A stretch of 10,422 nt of DNA from Baffinella frigidus (GCA_026770585.1 MU646385.1:562361-572782), one strand, 5' to 3'; positions 1 to 5,208 are shown, counted from the stretch's first letter. A program made the numbers and translations. Notes: a model not told the origin generated them from the sequence alone.

Positions 1-1
1 C

Positions 2-54
<53 letters not shown>

Positions 55-59
55 ACCCC
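1..59. repeat. CCCTCAA heptamer array (telomere-like)
   Basis: Eight nearly perfect tandem copies of CCCTCAA, running off the left edge of the window and ending in a C run that leads into CTTCAG. The unit differs by one base from CCCTAAA, the telomere unit of plants and many algae. It is probably an interstitial or subtelomeric derivative, since unique sequence follows. Confidence 0.95.
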
Positions 60-68
60 CCCCTTCAG

Positions 69-172
69 TACTGGCGCTCCCGATCCTGATGTTCATCCAT
101 GAGAACATGGGGATGCAGTCGCGCTACCGCCCCTCGAAGAGCCAACCGCTGTTCTTGCCGCCTCCTGCCCAG
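69..172 (+). CDS. Candidate internal exon, unrecognised protein (copy A)
   Basis: I do not recognise the protein. The segment is preceded by a pyrimidine run ending in CTTCAG, a good 3' splice acceptor, and is followed by CAG/GTGTTC, a plausible 5' donor. The 104 nt read as two leading bases plus 34 open codons. Residues 1-9 are hydrophobic (LALPILMFI), then HENMG, then MQSRYRPSKSQPLFLPPPAQ, a basic and proline-rich segment. It could be the end of a membrane segment followed by a soluble tail. Bases 113-202 are duplicated at 383-472, and a third remnant ends at 982. The duplication continues about 30 bases past the putative donor, so the copies show segmental duplication, not selection on the exon. 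Exon status is inference from splice-like edges and an open frame. It may equally be a relic. Confidence 0.3.
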
Positions 173-302
173 GTGTTCCCACCATCCTCCCATCGTACAT
201 TTCACCTCGGAACATACCAGAATCTGTCCACATAACAAGGCGTAAGATAGCATGATTGTATGCCTAAAATAGCATATGCACCCCTATCTTTGGCGTCGGA
301 AG

Positions 303-366
303 CCTAAGATAGCGGGGCAGAATCTGTCGTGTCCCCTAAGATAGCGGGGCAGAATCTGTCGTGTCC
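303..366. repeat. 32-bp tandem repeat, two copies
   Basis: Two near-identical 32-bp units beginning CCTAAGATAGCGGGGCAG. Diverged pieces (CGTAAGATAGCA, CCTAAAATAGCA) lie upstream at about 240-275, and CAGAATCTGTC also occurs near 219. The repeat lies just upstream of the duplicated exon block. Confidence 0.85.
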
Positions 367-382
367 CGAAATTAAATTTGGA

Positions 383-442
383 ATGCAGTCGCGCTACCCC
401 CCTTCGAAGAACCAACCGCTGTGCTTGCCGCCCCCTGCCCAG
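383..442 (+). pseudogene. Exon fragment, copy B of the unrecognised exon
   Basis: Twenty codons matching the last twenty of copy A (113-172) with 17 of 20 residues the same: MQSRYPPSKNQPLCLPPPAQ. It ends at the same CAG/GTGTTC donor-like junction. The hydrophobic first part of copy A and its acceptor are missing; the sequence upstream instead comes from the 32-bp repeat. The whole 90-bp block (383-472) is displaced by exactly 270 bases from 113-202. There are three replacement and two silent changes, so it shows no sign of purifying selection. I read it as a truncated duplicate with no function that can be supported. Confidence 0.6.
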
Positions 443-486
443 GTGTTCCCATCACCCTCCGATAGTGCATTTAGCAGCGCGTGGCA

Positions 487-529
487 TTTACTTCCCGGCC
501 CTCGGTTGTCTCCTAGCCCTCTGGCGGAG
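487..529 (+). repeat. 43-bp dispersed direct repeat, copy 1
   Basis: Matches 695-737 over 43 bases with a single mismatch (TTTACTTCCCGGCCCTCGG at the start). Between the copies lies unique sequence with a palindrome. Confidence 0.85.
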
Positions 530-644
530 CCGCCACAGTCTGTCTAGGGGTGCTAGGAACACGCAAGGCAGTCACGACCGACCGTCTGGCTTCGGCGTCC
601 GTTCACGAGCCTGCCGGCGGGGCTGTTCCACGTCAGGTTCGGTT

Positions 645-666
645 ATCAGAGAACCGGTTCTCTGAT
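645..666. repeat. 22-bp perfect palindrome
   Basis: ATCAGAGAACC followed by its exact reverse complement with no spacer, centred on ACCGGT. It sits between the two copies of the 43-bp repeat. It could be the core of a decayed foldback element or a dimeric protein-binding site; the sequence does not decide. Confidence 0.85.
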
Positions 667-694
667 GAGGCTGTCCCGGCGGAGGCGCATTTAC

Positions 695-737
695 TTTACT
701 TCCCGGCCCTCGGTTGTCTCCTAGCCCTCCGGCGGAG
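695..737 (+). repeat. 43-bp dispersed direct repeat, copy 2
   Basis: Partner of 487-529, followed by a short duplicated GGAGGGC(T/C)ACCCT motif (745-774) that leads into the CCCTACA array. Confidence 0.85.
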
Positions 738-770
738 TCTGCTGGAGGGCTACCCTTGCTGGAGGGCCAC

Positions 771-847
771 CCTACATCCCACACCCTACACCCTACACCC
801 TACACCCTACACCCTACATCCTACACCACCTACCCACCTACCCACCT
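771..847. repeat. CCCTACA heptamer array
   Basis: Tandem CCCTACA units (reverse TGTAGGG), regular in the middle and degenerating to CCACCTA at the right. It is another single-base relative of CCCTAAA. Confidence 0.9.
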
Positions 848-906
848 GACCCCATAAACCCTCGGCCCCACCCCCTGCCCCAATCAAATCGAGGATGGGG
901 CGTGAT

Positions 907-958
907 CCTTTTCCGTCGGCCAGAGCCTCGAATTCGATGCTCTGGCCGAAGGAAAAGG
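907..958. repeat. 52-bp hairpin
   Basis: Arms 907-926 and 939-958 (CCTTTTCCGTCGGCCAGAGC) pair over 20 bases with one mismatch. The 12-base loop is itself nearly palindromic (TCGAATTCGA). Exon remnant copy C follows directly. Confidence 0.85.
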
Positions 959-982
959 CAACCGCTGTTCTCGCCTACCCAG
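959..982 (+). pseudogene. Exon remnant, copy C
   Basis: Eight codons QPLFSPTQ ending in CAG/GT, aligning with QPLFLPPPAQ/GT at the end of copies A and B after a two-codon loss. A hairpin abuts it on the left (907-958) and a foldback element on the right (984-1125), so both sides look rearranged. Too short to be called coding. Confidence 0.45.
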
Positions 983-983
983 G

Positions 984-1125
984 TTTATCCGGGGAACCCT
1001 ATTTTTTTTTCATTTGATGGCAACGAAAATTACTACACAATTCGTTCTTATTAGTAATATTAAAGCAATTGTGTAGTAATTTTCGTTGCCATCAAATGAA
1101 AGAAAAATAGATTTCCCCGGATAAA
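984..1125. mobile_element. 142-bp AT-rich foldback element (MITE-like)
   Basis: Arms 984-1042 and 1067-1125 are inverted copies of about 59 bases. The outer TTTATCCGGGGAA (984-996) and the inner 33 bases (1010-1042 with 1067-1099) match perfectly; a few mismatches lie between. The 24-base loop is AT-rich. It has no coding capacity and no clear target-site duplication. Its composition is unlike the GC-rich surroundings, consistent with a non-autonomous DNA transposon or foldback element. Confidence 0.8.
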
Positions 1126-1221
1126 GGTTCCCCCCGCACCGTTACATGTAGTAGATCGCATCTTTTTGCGGCGTTGCGTCCCCCTGGATTTTTTTTTGTG
1201 CTGTTGTCACCCCCTGCGCAC

Positions 1222-1380
1222 CCACACAGCGGGCTTCGAAGGAAGTTTGAACAACCCCCTAGTGAAAAGTTCCTAGGCCCTACGGTAGGTAATACCGTAG
1301 GCACATAGGGGGGCTCCTACGGATAAGGTAACGGAAAGTCGGCGGATTGTCCACCGAAAATCCCCTTGCCCGCTGTGTGG
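1222..1380. repeat. Inverted pair of 13-bp repeats, possible small element
   Basis: CCACACAGCGGGC at 1222-1234 is exactly inverted at 1368-1380, bounding 159 bases that contain the 1279-1301 hairpin. No target duplication is visible, so an element boundary is only suggested. The sequence from 1126 to 1490 otherwise holds no gene I can support. Confidence 0.5.
1279..1301. repeat. Short hairpin with 9-bp arms
   Basis: CCTACGGTA, five-base loop, TACCGTAGG, flanked by TCCTAGG and AGGGGGG. The vocabulary resembles the core of the palindromic family found after 4987, so this may be a very old copy. Confidence 0.7.
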
Positions 1381-1490
1381 TTCCCCTCACCCGACCTCGC
1401 ATACTACATCTGTCCCTGAATTCCGATACGTGGCCTATTCAAAAGTCGCTCACTTTTTGTCCGGCTTTCCACTTTCCACGTTGTGATTTT

Positions 1491-1532
1491 ACAAAATCCG
1501 ATATTCTTTTTGACTTGACAAAATCCGATATT
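1491..1532 (+). repeat. Direct repeat ACAAAATCCGATATT, two copies
   Basis: The 15-mer occurs at 1491-1505 and 1518-1532 and is followed by a small hairpin (ATCCGATATTGTCGGAT). Confidence 0.75.
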
Positions 1533-1565
1533 GTCGGATGGCGACGGTTGCAGGCTGCCTCCGAA

Positions 1566-1673
1566 GTGGATCAAACCGAGGACGGATCCTGAGTCATTTC
1601 CTTAGGAACATGGTTCGAATTCGGGCCGTCCTCAGCGAGAAATGGCGCAGGCTCCATGCTCGGTTTGATCCAC
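1566..1673. repeat. Imperfect foldback with 15-bp arms
   Basis: GTGGATCAAACCGAG (1566-1580) is inverted exactly at 1659-1673, and an inner GAGGACGG (1579-1586) is inverted at 1626-1633. The rest of the interior does not pair well. From 1674 to 1822 I see nothing recognisable. Confidence 0.65.
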
Positions 1674-1822
1674 GTGTGACGCTCGCAGGTGATTCAGGCT
1701 CCGTACGAGAAGGACCTCTACATGAGCGCCCAGAGCGTTCCGCCCATGCAGGCACCCTCCCCGTGCGCTCCGGTCAAAAGTGGACCCCAGGATATATTTG
1801 GCAACTTAAACTCACGTTGCCC

Positions 1823-1890
1823 ACGAAACCGCTAGGACGAAACCGCTAGGATTCCTAGCGGTCGTGATGAATGTTTTTTTGTACAAAAAA
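1823..1890. repeat. 14-bp tandem repeat, hairpin and poly-T/poly-A palindrome
   Basis: ACGAAACCGCTAGG occurs twice in tandem (1823-1850). The second copy forms a hairpin with CCTAGCGGT (1854-1862). Then TTTTTTGTACAAAAAA (1875-1890) is a perfect 16-bp palindrome. Regulatory meaning is unknown. Confidence 0.75.
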
Positions 1891-2084
1891 GTCTGGAAAG
1901 TATTGTAGTGGTACAAACCTGTCAACTTTTGTGATCAAGGACTACTCAACGATTTAACCCCTAGTCAGCTCCAGGGTGGTAAGTGTACATAAATGACTTC
2001 TGTTTTCGCCCCGAGGCGGGCCCGTCCCGCCCATGCAAACACCCTCCCCACGCCAGAGGGCTCGAGGGTAACGACTGTCTTGTC

Positions 2085-2195
2085 TTAGCCAGATCTTCTT
2101 CGTCTTCTTTTTTATTGCTCTCACATGGTGTGCACCAAGGAGACCTCGAAAGAGCCCCCCCCCCAGCCTTTTGAAAAGTGATCAGATCTGGCTAA
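2085..2195. repeat. 12-bp inverted repeat pair
   Basis: TTAGCCAGATCT at 2085-2096 is inverted exactly at 2184-2195, bounding 111 bases that carry a T/C-rich stretch and a run of nine C. It could be a small element; no target duplication was found. Confidence 0.5.
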
Positions 2196-2212
2196 CTTCA
2201 CTTGAGAATCCT

Positions 2213-2288
2213 TTGGAGTGGGGGTTGGTGAATCCTTGGAGTGGGGGTTGGGAATCTCATTTATGTAGACCTTTGGAGTGGGGGTTGG
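2213..2288 (+). repeat. Repeats of TTGGAGTGGGGGTTGG
   Basis: Three copies at 2213-2228, 2236-2251 and 2273-2288, each followed by GAATC or TGAATC. The G-rich strand resembles GTGGGGGTTG in the next hairpin and in the 3723-3785 repeat. Confidence 0.85.
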
Positions 2289-2292
2289 GAAT

Positions 2293-2336
2293 CCCGTGGG
2301 GGTTGGTGGGAGGGACCTCCCACCAACCCCCACGGG
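2293..2336. repeat. Perfect 21-bp hairpin with 2-base loop
   Basis: Arms 2293-2313 and 2316-2336 (beginning CCCGTGGGGGTTGGTGGG) are exact reverse complements separated by GA. Such a tight loop suggests template switching or a foldback-duplication origin, the left arm coming from the adjoining GTGGGGGTTGG repeats. No T tract follows that would suggest a terminator. Confidence 0.9.
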
Positions 2337-2378
2337 CGGACCCAATCTTCAATTTTCTATTTCCCGATTCCTGTGGGT

Positions 2379-2514
2379 TATGAGGACTCCACAGTAGATT
2401 CACTATGAGGACTCCATAGTAGATTCACAGGTTCATGAGGACTCCACAGTAGATTCACTGGCTCCACCCTCCCCGCAGCCTCCTCAGTGAATCTACTTTG
2501 TAACCCTCATAACC
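2379..2514. repeat. ATGAGGACTCCACAGTAG repeats with inverted copy
   Basis: Three direct units start at 2380, 2405 and 2435, each ending GTAGATTCAC. A diverged inverted unit (GTGAATCTAC...ATAACC) lies at 2487-2514. The whole forms a foldback with tandemly repeated left arm. Confidence 0.85.
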
Positions 2515-2750
2515 TTGCATCCGAAGGTGCCCTTAGCGCCTAGACACCCTCCCCGCACCACCTAATAGCTCTGCCTCACACGGGTTGACCGCCAGACTGT
2601 TCTCGAGTTGGCGTGCTGGGTGTGCCCTGCAACTCCGTCAACTTTGGAGCGGGAAAGAGCCCGGGCTCACCAAATTGGCGAGCGCAGATAGATTGAGACG
2701 CACGGAGGTGATGTGTCTGTGCAGAAGGTGTCGCTGGGGTCGTAGAGGCA
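2515..2750. other. No supported feature
   Basis: Moderately GC-rich sequence with short open frames but no splice-bounded exon, homology or strong repeat that I can recognise. Confidence 0.5.
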
Positions 2751-2800
2751 AATGTTTACCCACGTAGGGGGGTAAACATCTGCCACAACATCTGCCACAA
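2751..2800. repeat. Small hairpin and 14-bp tandem repeat
   Basis: AATGTTTACCC (2751-2761) is nearly inverted by GGGGTAAACAT just downstream. ACATCTGCCACA is then repeated in tandem to about 2800. Confidence 0.7.
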
Positions 2801-2897
2801 CCCCCTTGGTCTCGTTGACTGATCCGAACGGCAGCATGGCCTTTTTACAGAACACGTTCCTCGTGGAGGTGTTGCGTGCCACACGCACCCGCGCACG

Positions 2898-3076
2898 TGT
2901 GACACGGGCGAGGAGGCATACGCACCGTCTCGTCCTCCTTCGGGGGGGGGGGGCATGAGTGTGCTCGGGAGCTCCTCGGGAGCTTCTCGGGAGCTTCTCG
3001 GGAGCTTCTCGGGAGAGGCATGAGTGCTATGTCCAGGGTTGCCTCGCTCATATGGAGGCATGATTCTCTCCCGTGG
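2898..3076 (+). pseudogene. Relics of the SGEA-stop exon end with 11-bp tandem expansion
   Basis: ACGGGCGAGGAGGCATACGC (from about 2904) resembles the end of the last exon seen at 4759-4773. A second relic at 3009-3023 reads TCG GGA GAG GCA TGA (S G E A stop). Between them CTCGGGAGCTT is repeated about four times in 11-base steps, apparently expanded from the codons just before the stop. After the stop, TGCTATGTCCAGGGTTGCCTC leads into a diverged arm of the palindromic family (CCTCGCTCATATGGAGG). A closely similar block occurs at 5305-5440, so exon end and arm travelled together. A run of G (2942-2953) interrupts it. Confidence 0.5.
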
Positions 3077-3088
3077 GTCACGCGGGTT

Positions 3089-3100
3089 GACTCGCGAGTC
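3089..3100. repeat. 12-bp palindrome GACTCGCGAGTC
   Basis: Perfect palindrome, followed by CGCGAGTC, a half copy. It lies just upstream of a run of G. Confidence 0.7.
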
Positions 3101-3180
3101 CGCGAGTCAGACCAGGGGGGGGGGGGCAGATGTGAACGCCGTGCTAACCGTTGATAGCGAACAGCGGCATGTCTGCACAG

Positions 3181-3290
3181 ATGGTCAAACATCTGTCTGC
3201 AAATGGTCAAACACCATTCATGTCTGTAGATGGTCAAACCTGTCTTCAGATGGTCAAACACCATTCATGTCTGCAGATGGTCAAATATCT
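3181..3290 (+). repeat. ATGGTCAAAC repeats in a 47-bp unit
   Basis: ATGGTCAAA occurs at 3181, 3203, 3230, 3250 and 3277. The 3203-3249 unit is repeated at 3250 onward, with ACCATTCATGTCTG conserved between motifs. The region is open in more than one frame only because the repeat lacks stops; codon evidence for a protein is absent. Confidence 0.9.
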
Positions 3291-3338
3291 GCAGGCATGG
3301 CGTGTCGGCAGATGCACTCCGAACCAAAAGATTTCAGT

Positions 3339-3450
3339 TAAGTCAACTCCCCCTGAAAGCCAGCGCCTTAAGTCAAATGCCTGCCATGGTGGCAGGGTCC
3401 ATCTAGACGAAATCAGGTGAAAGTTGACTTAGGTGATCTGGTTGACTTAG
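3339..3450. repeat. TAAGTCAACT / AGTTGACTTA inverted repeat cluster
   Basis: TAAGTCAACT (3339-3348) is inverted exactly at 3422-3431, with further copies CTTAAGTCAAA near 3368 and GGTTGACTTAG at 3440-3450. A CCTGCCATGGTGGCAGG hairpin lies inside. The same GTTGACTTTA word recurs twice at 4440-4473. Confidence 0.75.
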
Positions 3451-3464
3451 CTAAAATCGTGTGG

Positions 3465-3500
3465 CCTAAACCCTAAACCTAAACCCTAAACCCTAAACCA
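3465..3500. repeat. CCCTAAA telomere-type array
   Basis: Five units of CCTAAAC type, identical to the plant/algal telomere heptamer (TTTAGGG on the other strand). It ends in AAACCAG/ATGG, a junction resembling the acceptor ends of the other arrays. Confidence 0.92.
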
Positions 3501-3567
3501 GATGGTTGACCGCAGAAGCAGCATCGCTTGACTAACCCCTCACCTCTAAAACAGATGCAGGCCGCGT

Positions 3568-3663
3568 CAGATTTTGACCAGTGTGCACCTTGTGTGTTTT
3601 CAGTTAGATTTTGACCAGTGTGCACCTTGTGTGTTTTTAGTCAGATTTTGACCAGTGTGCGCC
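3568..3663 (+). repeat. 37-bp tandem repeat, about 2.6 copies
   Basis: ATTTTGACCAGTGTGC starts at 3571, 3608 and 3645, a period of 37. Each unit carries CTTGTGTGTTTTCAG-like pyrimidine-rich sequence that could mimic a splice acceptor. The first unit follows CAGATGCAGGCCGCGTCA, a partial copy of the exon start seen at 3931. Confidence 0.92.
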
Positions 3664-3722
3664 GTATTCTGCAGATGCAGGCACAGCGTCGCCGGGGTAC
3701 GTGACTGCTTCGAACAACACCT

Positions 3723-3785
3723 CTCTAACAGTGGGGGTTGTGGGCGCCTAACCGTGGGGGTTGCTCTAACAGTGGGGGTTGTGGG
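3723..3785 (+). repeat. 41-bp repeat with GTGGGGGTTG
   Basis: CTCTAACAGTGGGGGTTGTG is found at 3723 and again at 3764. An extra CGTGGGGGTTG lies between. The second copy ends GGTACCT directly against the heptamer array. Confidence 0.85.
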
Positions 3786-3787
3786 TA

Positions 3788-3923
3788 CCTAAACCATAAA
3801 CCATAAACCATAAACCATAAACCATAAACCATAAACCATAAACCATAAACCCCAAACCCTAAACCATAAACCCTAAACCCCAAACCCTAAACCCTAAACC
3901 CTAAACCCTAAACCCTAAACCCT
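3788..3923. repeat. CCATAAA then CCCTAAA array
   Basis: About nine CCATAAA units are followed by mixed CCCCAAA/CCCTAAA and then regular CCCTAAA. The switch from one variant to another in blocks shows local homogenisation. It ends in CCCTGAAGCAG next to the exon at 3931. Confidence 0.95.
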
Positions 3924-3930
3924 GAAGCAG

Positions 3931-3981
3931 ATGCAGGCCGCGTCACCGGGGTACATCGGCGGCCCCGCCATGACCAGCCAG
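3931..3981 (+). CDS. Candidate 51-nt exon preceding the GGYSGEA exon
   Basis: Bounded by GAAGCAG before and CAG/GTACCC after, this 51-nt segment gives 17 open codons, MQAASPGYIGG then PAMTSQ. Read in phase 0 it would splice to the GCG GTG TAC exon at 4484, 4687 or 5101, giving ...TSQ-AVYP.... Parts recur nearby: the first 17 bases at 3554-3570, a diverged start at 3671-3696, and the last 19 bases at 4106-4124. The intron would begin GTACCCCTCAACCC, so the heptamer repeat starts a few bases after the donor. The small residues with Gly, Pro and Tyr suit the low-complexity GGYPP tail downstream. I do not recognise the gene. The exon call rests on edges, frame and the joining frame, and the copy may be dead. 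Confidence 0.35.
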
Positions 3982-3984
3982 GTA

Positions 3985-4105
3985 CCCCTCAACCCAACAC
4001 CCTACACCCTACACCCTACGCTCTAGACCCTAAACCCTGAAACCGAACCTTCAATCTTGCACCCTTGACCCTTCCTATTCTGAACATTCAACCCTGCACC
4101 CTTAA
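3985..4105. repeat. Degenerate heptamer array inside a putative intron
   Basis: CCCTCAA, CCCTACA, CCCTAGA and CCCTTAA variants follow the donor-like GTACCCC. The 32 bases at 4044-4075 recur at 4320-4351 with two mismatches. Confidence 0.8.
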
Positions 4106-4124
4106 CCCCGCCATGACCAGCCAG
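4106..4124 (+). pseudogene. Duplicated exon end (…AMTSQ/GTACCC)
   Basis: CCCCGCCATGACCAGCCAG/GTACCCCTCAACCC repeats the end of the 3931-3981 exon with the same first intron bases. The intervening array is thus flanked on both sides by the same exon edge, as in a tandem duplication. Confidence 0.7.
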
Positions 4125-4130
4125 GTACCC

Positions 4131-4380
4131 CTCAACCCTTCAACCCCTAACCCTAAACTGTAGACCCTACCCAGACCCTTCAACCCGCAACCCCAGAATC
4201 TAGACCCTACCTAGACCTTTTAACCCATAACCCCAGAATCTAGACCCTACCTAGACCCGTCGACCCATAATCCTAGACGCTAGACCCTACCTAGACCCTT
4301 CAACCCATAGCCCCAAACCCGAACCTTCAATCCTGCACCCTTAACCCTTCCCAAACCCTCCAACCCATAACCCTATGGGT
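4131..4380. repeat. 40-bp higher-order repeat of telomere-like heptamers
   Basis: TAGACCCTAC recurs at 4161, 4201, 4241 and 4281, exactly 40 bases apart. Each unit carries CTAGACC, CAACCCATAA and CCCAGA-type blocks. The flanks are less regular CCCTAAA/CCCTCAA variants. Confidence 0.88.
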
Positions 4381-4388
4381 GCCCCCCC

Positions 4389-4473
4389 TCGCCTAGGCGA
4401 CCGACAACGTCTAAAGTGGACACCGTAAAGTGTTGGCGCAGTTGACTTTATCCCCCTAGTTGACTTTAACCCC
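4389..4473. repeat. 12-bp palindrome and GTTGACTTTA direct repeat
   Basis: TCGCCTAGGCGA (4389-4400) is a perfect palindrome. AGTTGACTTTA followed by a C run occurs twice between 4440 and 4473. It is the stretch just before the acceptor-like CTCGCACAG at 4475-4483. Confidence 0.75.
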
Positions 4474-4483
4474 CCTCGCACAG

Positions 4484-4543
4484 GCGGTGTACCCAGTCCT
4501 CGACGAGACCTGGAACATGGGGGGCTACCCCCCTGTCGGCTAA
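4484..4543 (+). pseudogene. Last-exon copy 1, cut by a heptamer array
   Basis: After CCCTCGCACAG, a good acceptor, the sequence reads GCG GTG TAC CCA..., giving AVYPVLDETWNMGGYPPVG in 19 codons. It then breaks at 4540, where TAAACCCTCAACCC begins. The TAA is supplied by the array, not by the gene. Over these 57 bases it differs from copy 2 (4687-4743) at only one position, a silent GTG/GTC change, so the two are a recent duplication around the array. The intact tail HAGGYSGEA-stop is missing here. Confidence 0.55.
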
Positions 4544-4644
4544 ACCCTCAACCCTCAACTCTTAAGCCTCAACCCTCAACCCTCCACCCTCCACCCTCCA
4601 CCCTCCACCCTCCACCCTCCACCCTCAACCCTCCACCCTCAGCC

Positions 4645-4676
<32 letters not shown>

Positions 4677-4683
4677 ACCCAAC
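4541..4683. repeat. CCCTCAA / CCCTCCA array between two exon copies
   Basis: CCCTCAA units change to six CCCTCCA units and back to CCCTCAA, ending CCCAACCAG directly against the second exon copy. The array is bordered on both sides by nearly identical exon sequence. Confidence 0.93.
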
Positions 4684-4686
4684 CAG

Positions 4687-4773
4687 GCGGTCTACCCAGT
4701 CCTCGACGAGACCTGGAACATGGGGGGCTACCCCCCTGTCGGCCACGCCGGCGGATACTCGGGCGAGGCATAA
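4687..4773 (+). CDS. Candidate last exon, copy 2 (…GGYPPVGHAGGYSGEA-stop)
   Basis: Twenty-eight codons plus TAA, read from the AG at 4685-4686: AVYPVLDETWNM, then GGYPPVGHAGGYSGEA and stop. The tail is rich in Gly, Pro and Tyr. Against copy 3 (5101-5187) the frame is kept without gaps, the stop is at the same place, and GGYPP.G.AGGYSGEA is conserved although at least eight codons differ only silently (for example CCC/CCT, GGG/GGT, GCC/GCG, GGA/GGC). That pattern indicates past selection on protein. The acceptor is weak here because the array CAACCCAACCAG replaces the usual CCCTCGCACAG. I do not recognise the family; a short low-complexity C-terminal tail is all that can be seen. Confidence 0.4.
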   Translation, partial: AVYPVLDETWNMGGYPPVGHAGGYSGEA

Positions 4774-4779
4774 GCACCT

Positions 4780-4919
4780 CCTTTTCCTCCCTAGGTGGTC
4801 CCTAGGCAGCTGGCTGTGGGGGAGAGGCCCAATGTGTGCCTTCCCACAAAGCGTGGGAAGCCACACACTGGGCCTTTCCCCCACAGCCACCTGCCTAGGA
4901 CCACCTAGGGGGGGAAGGG
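4780..4919. mobile_element. 140-bp palindromic element, family B
   Basis: Arms of about 67 bases, 4780-4847 and 4853-4919, pair with few mismatches around the loop AAAGC. The inner ends are CCTTCCCAC and GTGGGAAG. The outer ends contain CCCTAGGTGGTCC. It follows the stop codon of exon copy 2 by only a few bases. It shares the CCTAGG word with the main palindromic family but not its TIR. No target duplication is clear. Confidence 0.85.
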
Positions 4920-4943
4920 AAGTAACCCAGGGTAGTTCCTTGG

Positions 4944-4973
4944 TTGCCATCCCGGGCTATGACCGAGGCATGA
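4944..4973 (+). pseudogene. Last-exon relic with frameshift
   Basis: TTGCCATCCCGGGCTATGAC joined to CGAGGCATGAGCAC aligns with the GGYPPIGYAGGYSGEA-stop end of copy 3 after a deletion of about 12 bases that breaks the frame. It is followed by CTCTCTCCCCACAGGGGTGCC, where a palindromic element begins. Confidence 0.45.
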
Positions 4974-4986
4974 GCACTCTCTCCCC

Positions 4987-5083
4987 ACAGGGGTGCCTCG
5001 CTCGTGAGGAGCCGCCCCCCTAGGGACCACAGTAGGGCTGTACAGGCCTACTGTAGGGTCCTAGGGGGGTGCGTCTCCTGAGC
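4987..5083 (+). mobile_element. Palindromic element (PE) copy 1, diverged
   Basis: The left arm ACAGGGGTGCCTCGCTCGTG and core with CTGTAGGGTCCTAGG are clear. The right arm fades after GCGTCTCCTGAGC into CTCATCCCTCGCACAG, which acts as the acceptor of exon copy 3. Both arms show AGGAG instead of the usual AAGAAA. Confidence 0.75.
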
Positions 5084-5100
5084 CCTCATCCCTCGCACAG

Positions 5101-5187
5101 GCGGTGTACCCGATCGACACGGATGTCTGGGGGATCGGTGGCTACCCTCCCATCGGGTACGCGGGCGGCTACTCGGGCGAGGCATAA
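5101..5187 (+). CDS. Candidate last exon, copy 3 (…GGYPPIGYAGGYSGEA-stop)
   Basis: After CATCCCTCGCACAG, the best acceptor among the copies, 28 open codons give AVYPIDTDVWGI, then GGYPPIGYAGGYSGEA and TAA. It aligns codon for codon with copy 2. The first twelve residues vary (A, V, Y, P and W are kept), and the last sixteen are conserved apart from V/I and H/Y. It probably encodes the Gly/Tyr-rich C-terminus of a small protein whose upstream exon could be of the 3931-3981 type. The intron in front of it would contain PE copy 1. Of all copies this is the likeliest to be functional, but the full gene is not in view and I cannot name it. Confidence 0.42.
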   Translation, partial: AVYPIDTDVWGIGGYPPIGYAGGYSGEA

Positions 5188-5208
5188 GCACTCCTTCCTC
5201 CCCACCCC

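Noticed and set aside
1-59. True chromosome end
   Set aside because: The CCCTCAA array is short and the window edge may simply cut it; the unit is not the plain CCCTAAA, so an interstitial block is equally likely.
69-172. Assignment of the LALPILMFI...PPPAQ exon to a mitochondrial carrier such as sideroflexin
   Set aside because: The likeness is only a hydrophobic stretch with PxLM; no diagnostic motif supports it.
907-958. Hairpins as bacterial-type terminators (also 2293-2336, 5933-5960)
   Set aside because: No T tract follows, no gene precedes them, and the genome appears eukaryotic.
1605-1640. GGTTCGAATTCGGG resembling a tRNA T arm or B box
   Set aside because: No matching A box, acceptor stem or anticodon arm at proper distance upstream.
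2845-3264. Longest open frame in the window (139 codons, minus strand)
   Set aside because: It runs through the G runs, the 11-bp repeat and the exon relics on the opposite strand; its peptide is repetitive and contains no recognisable domain.
3024-3420. Open frame over the ATGGTCAAAC repeats as a repeat protein
   Set aside because: The frame is open because a 47-bp and shorter repeat lacks stops, two frames are open together, and spacings (22, 27, 20, 27) do not keep one frame.
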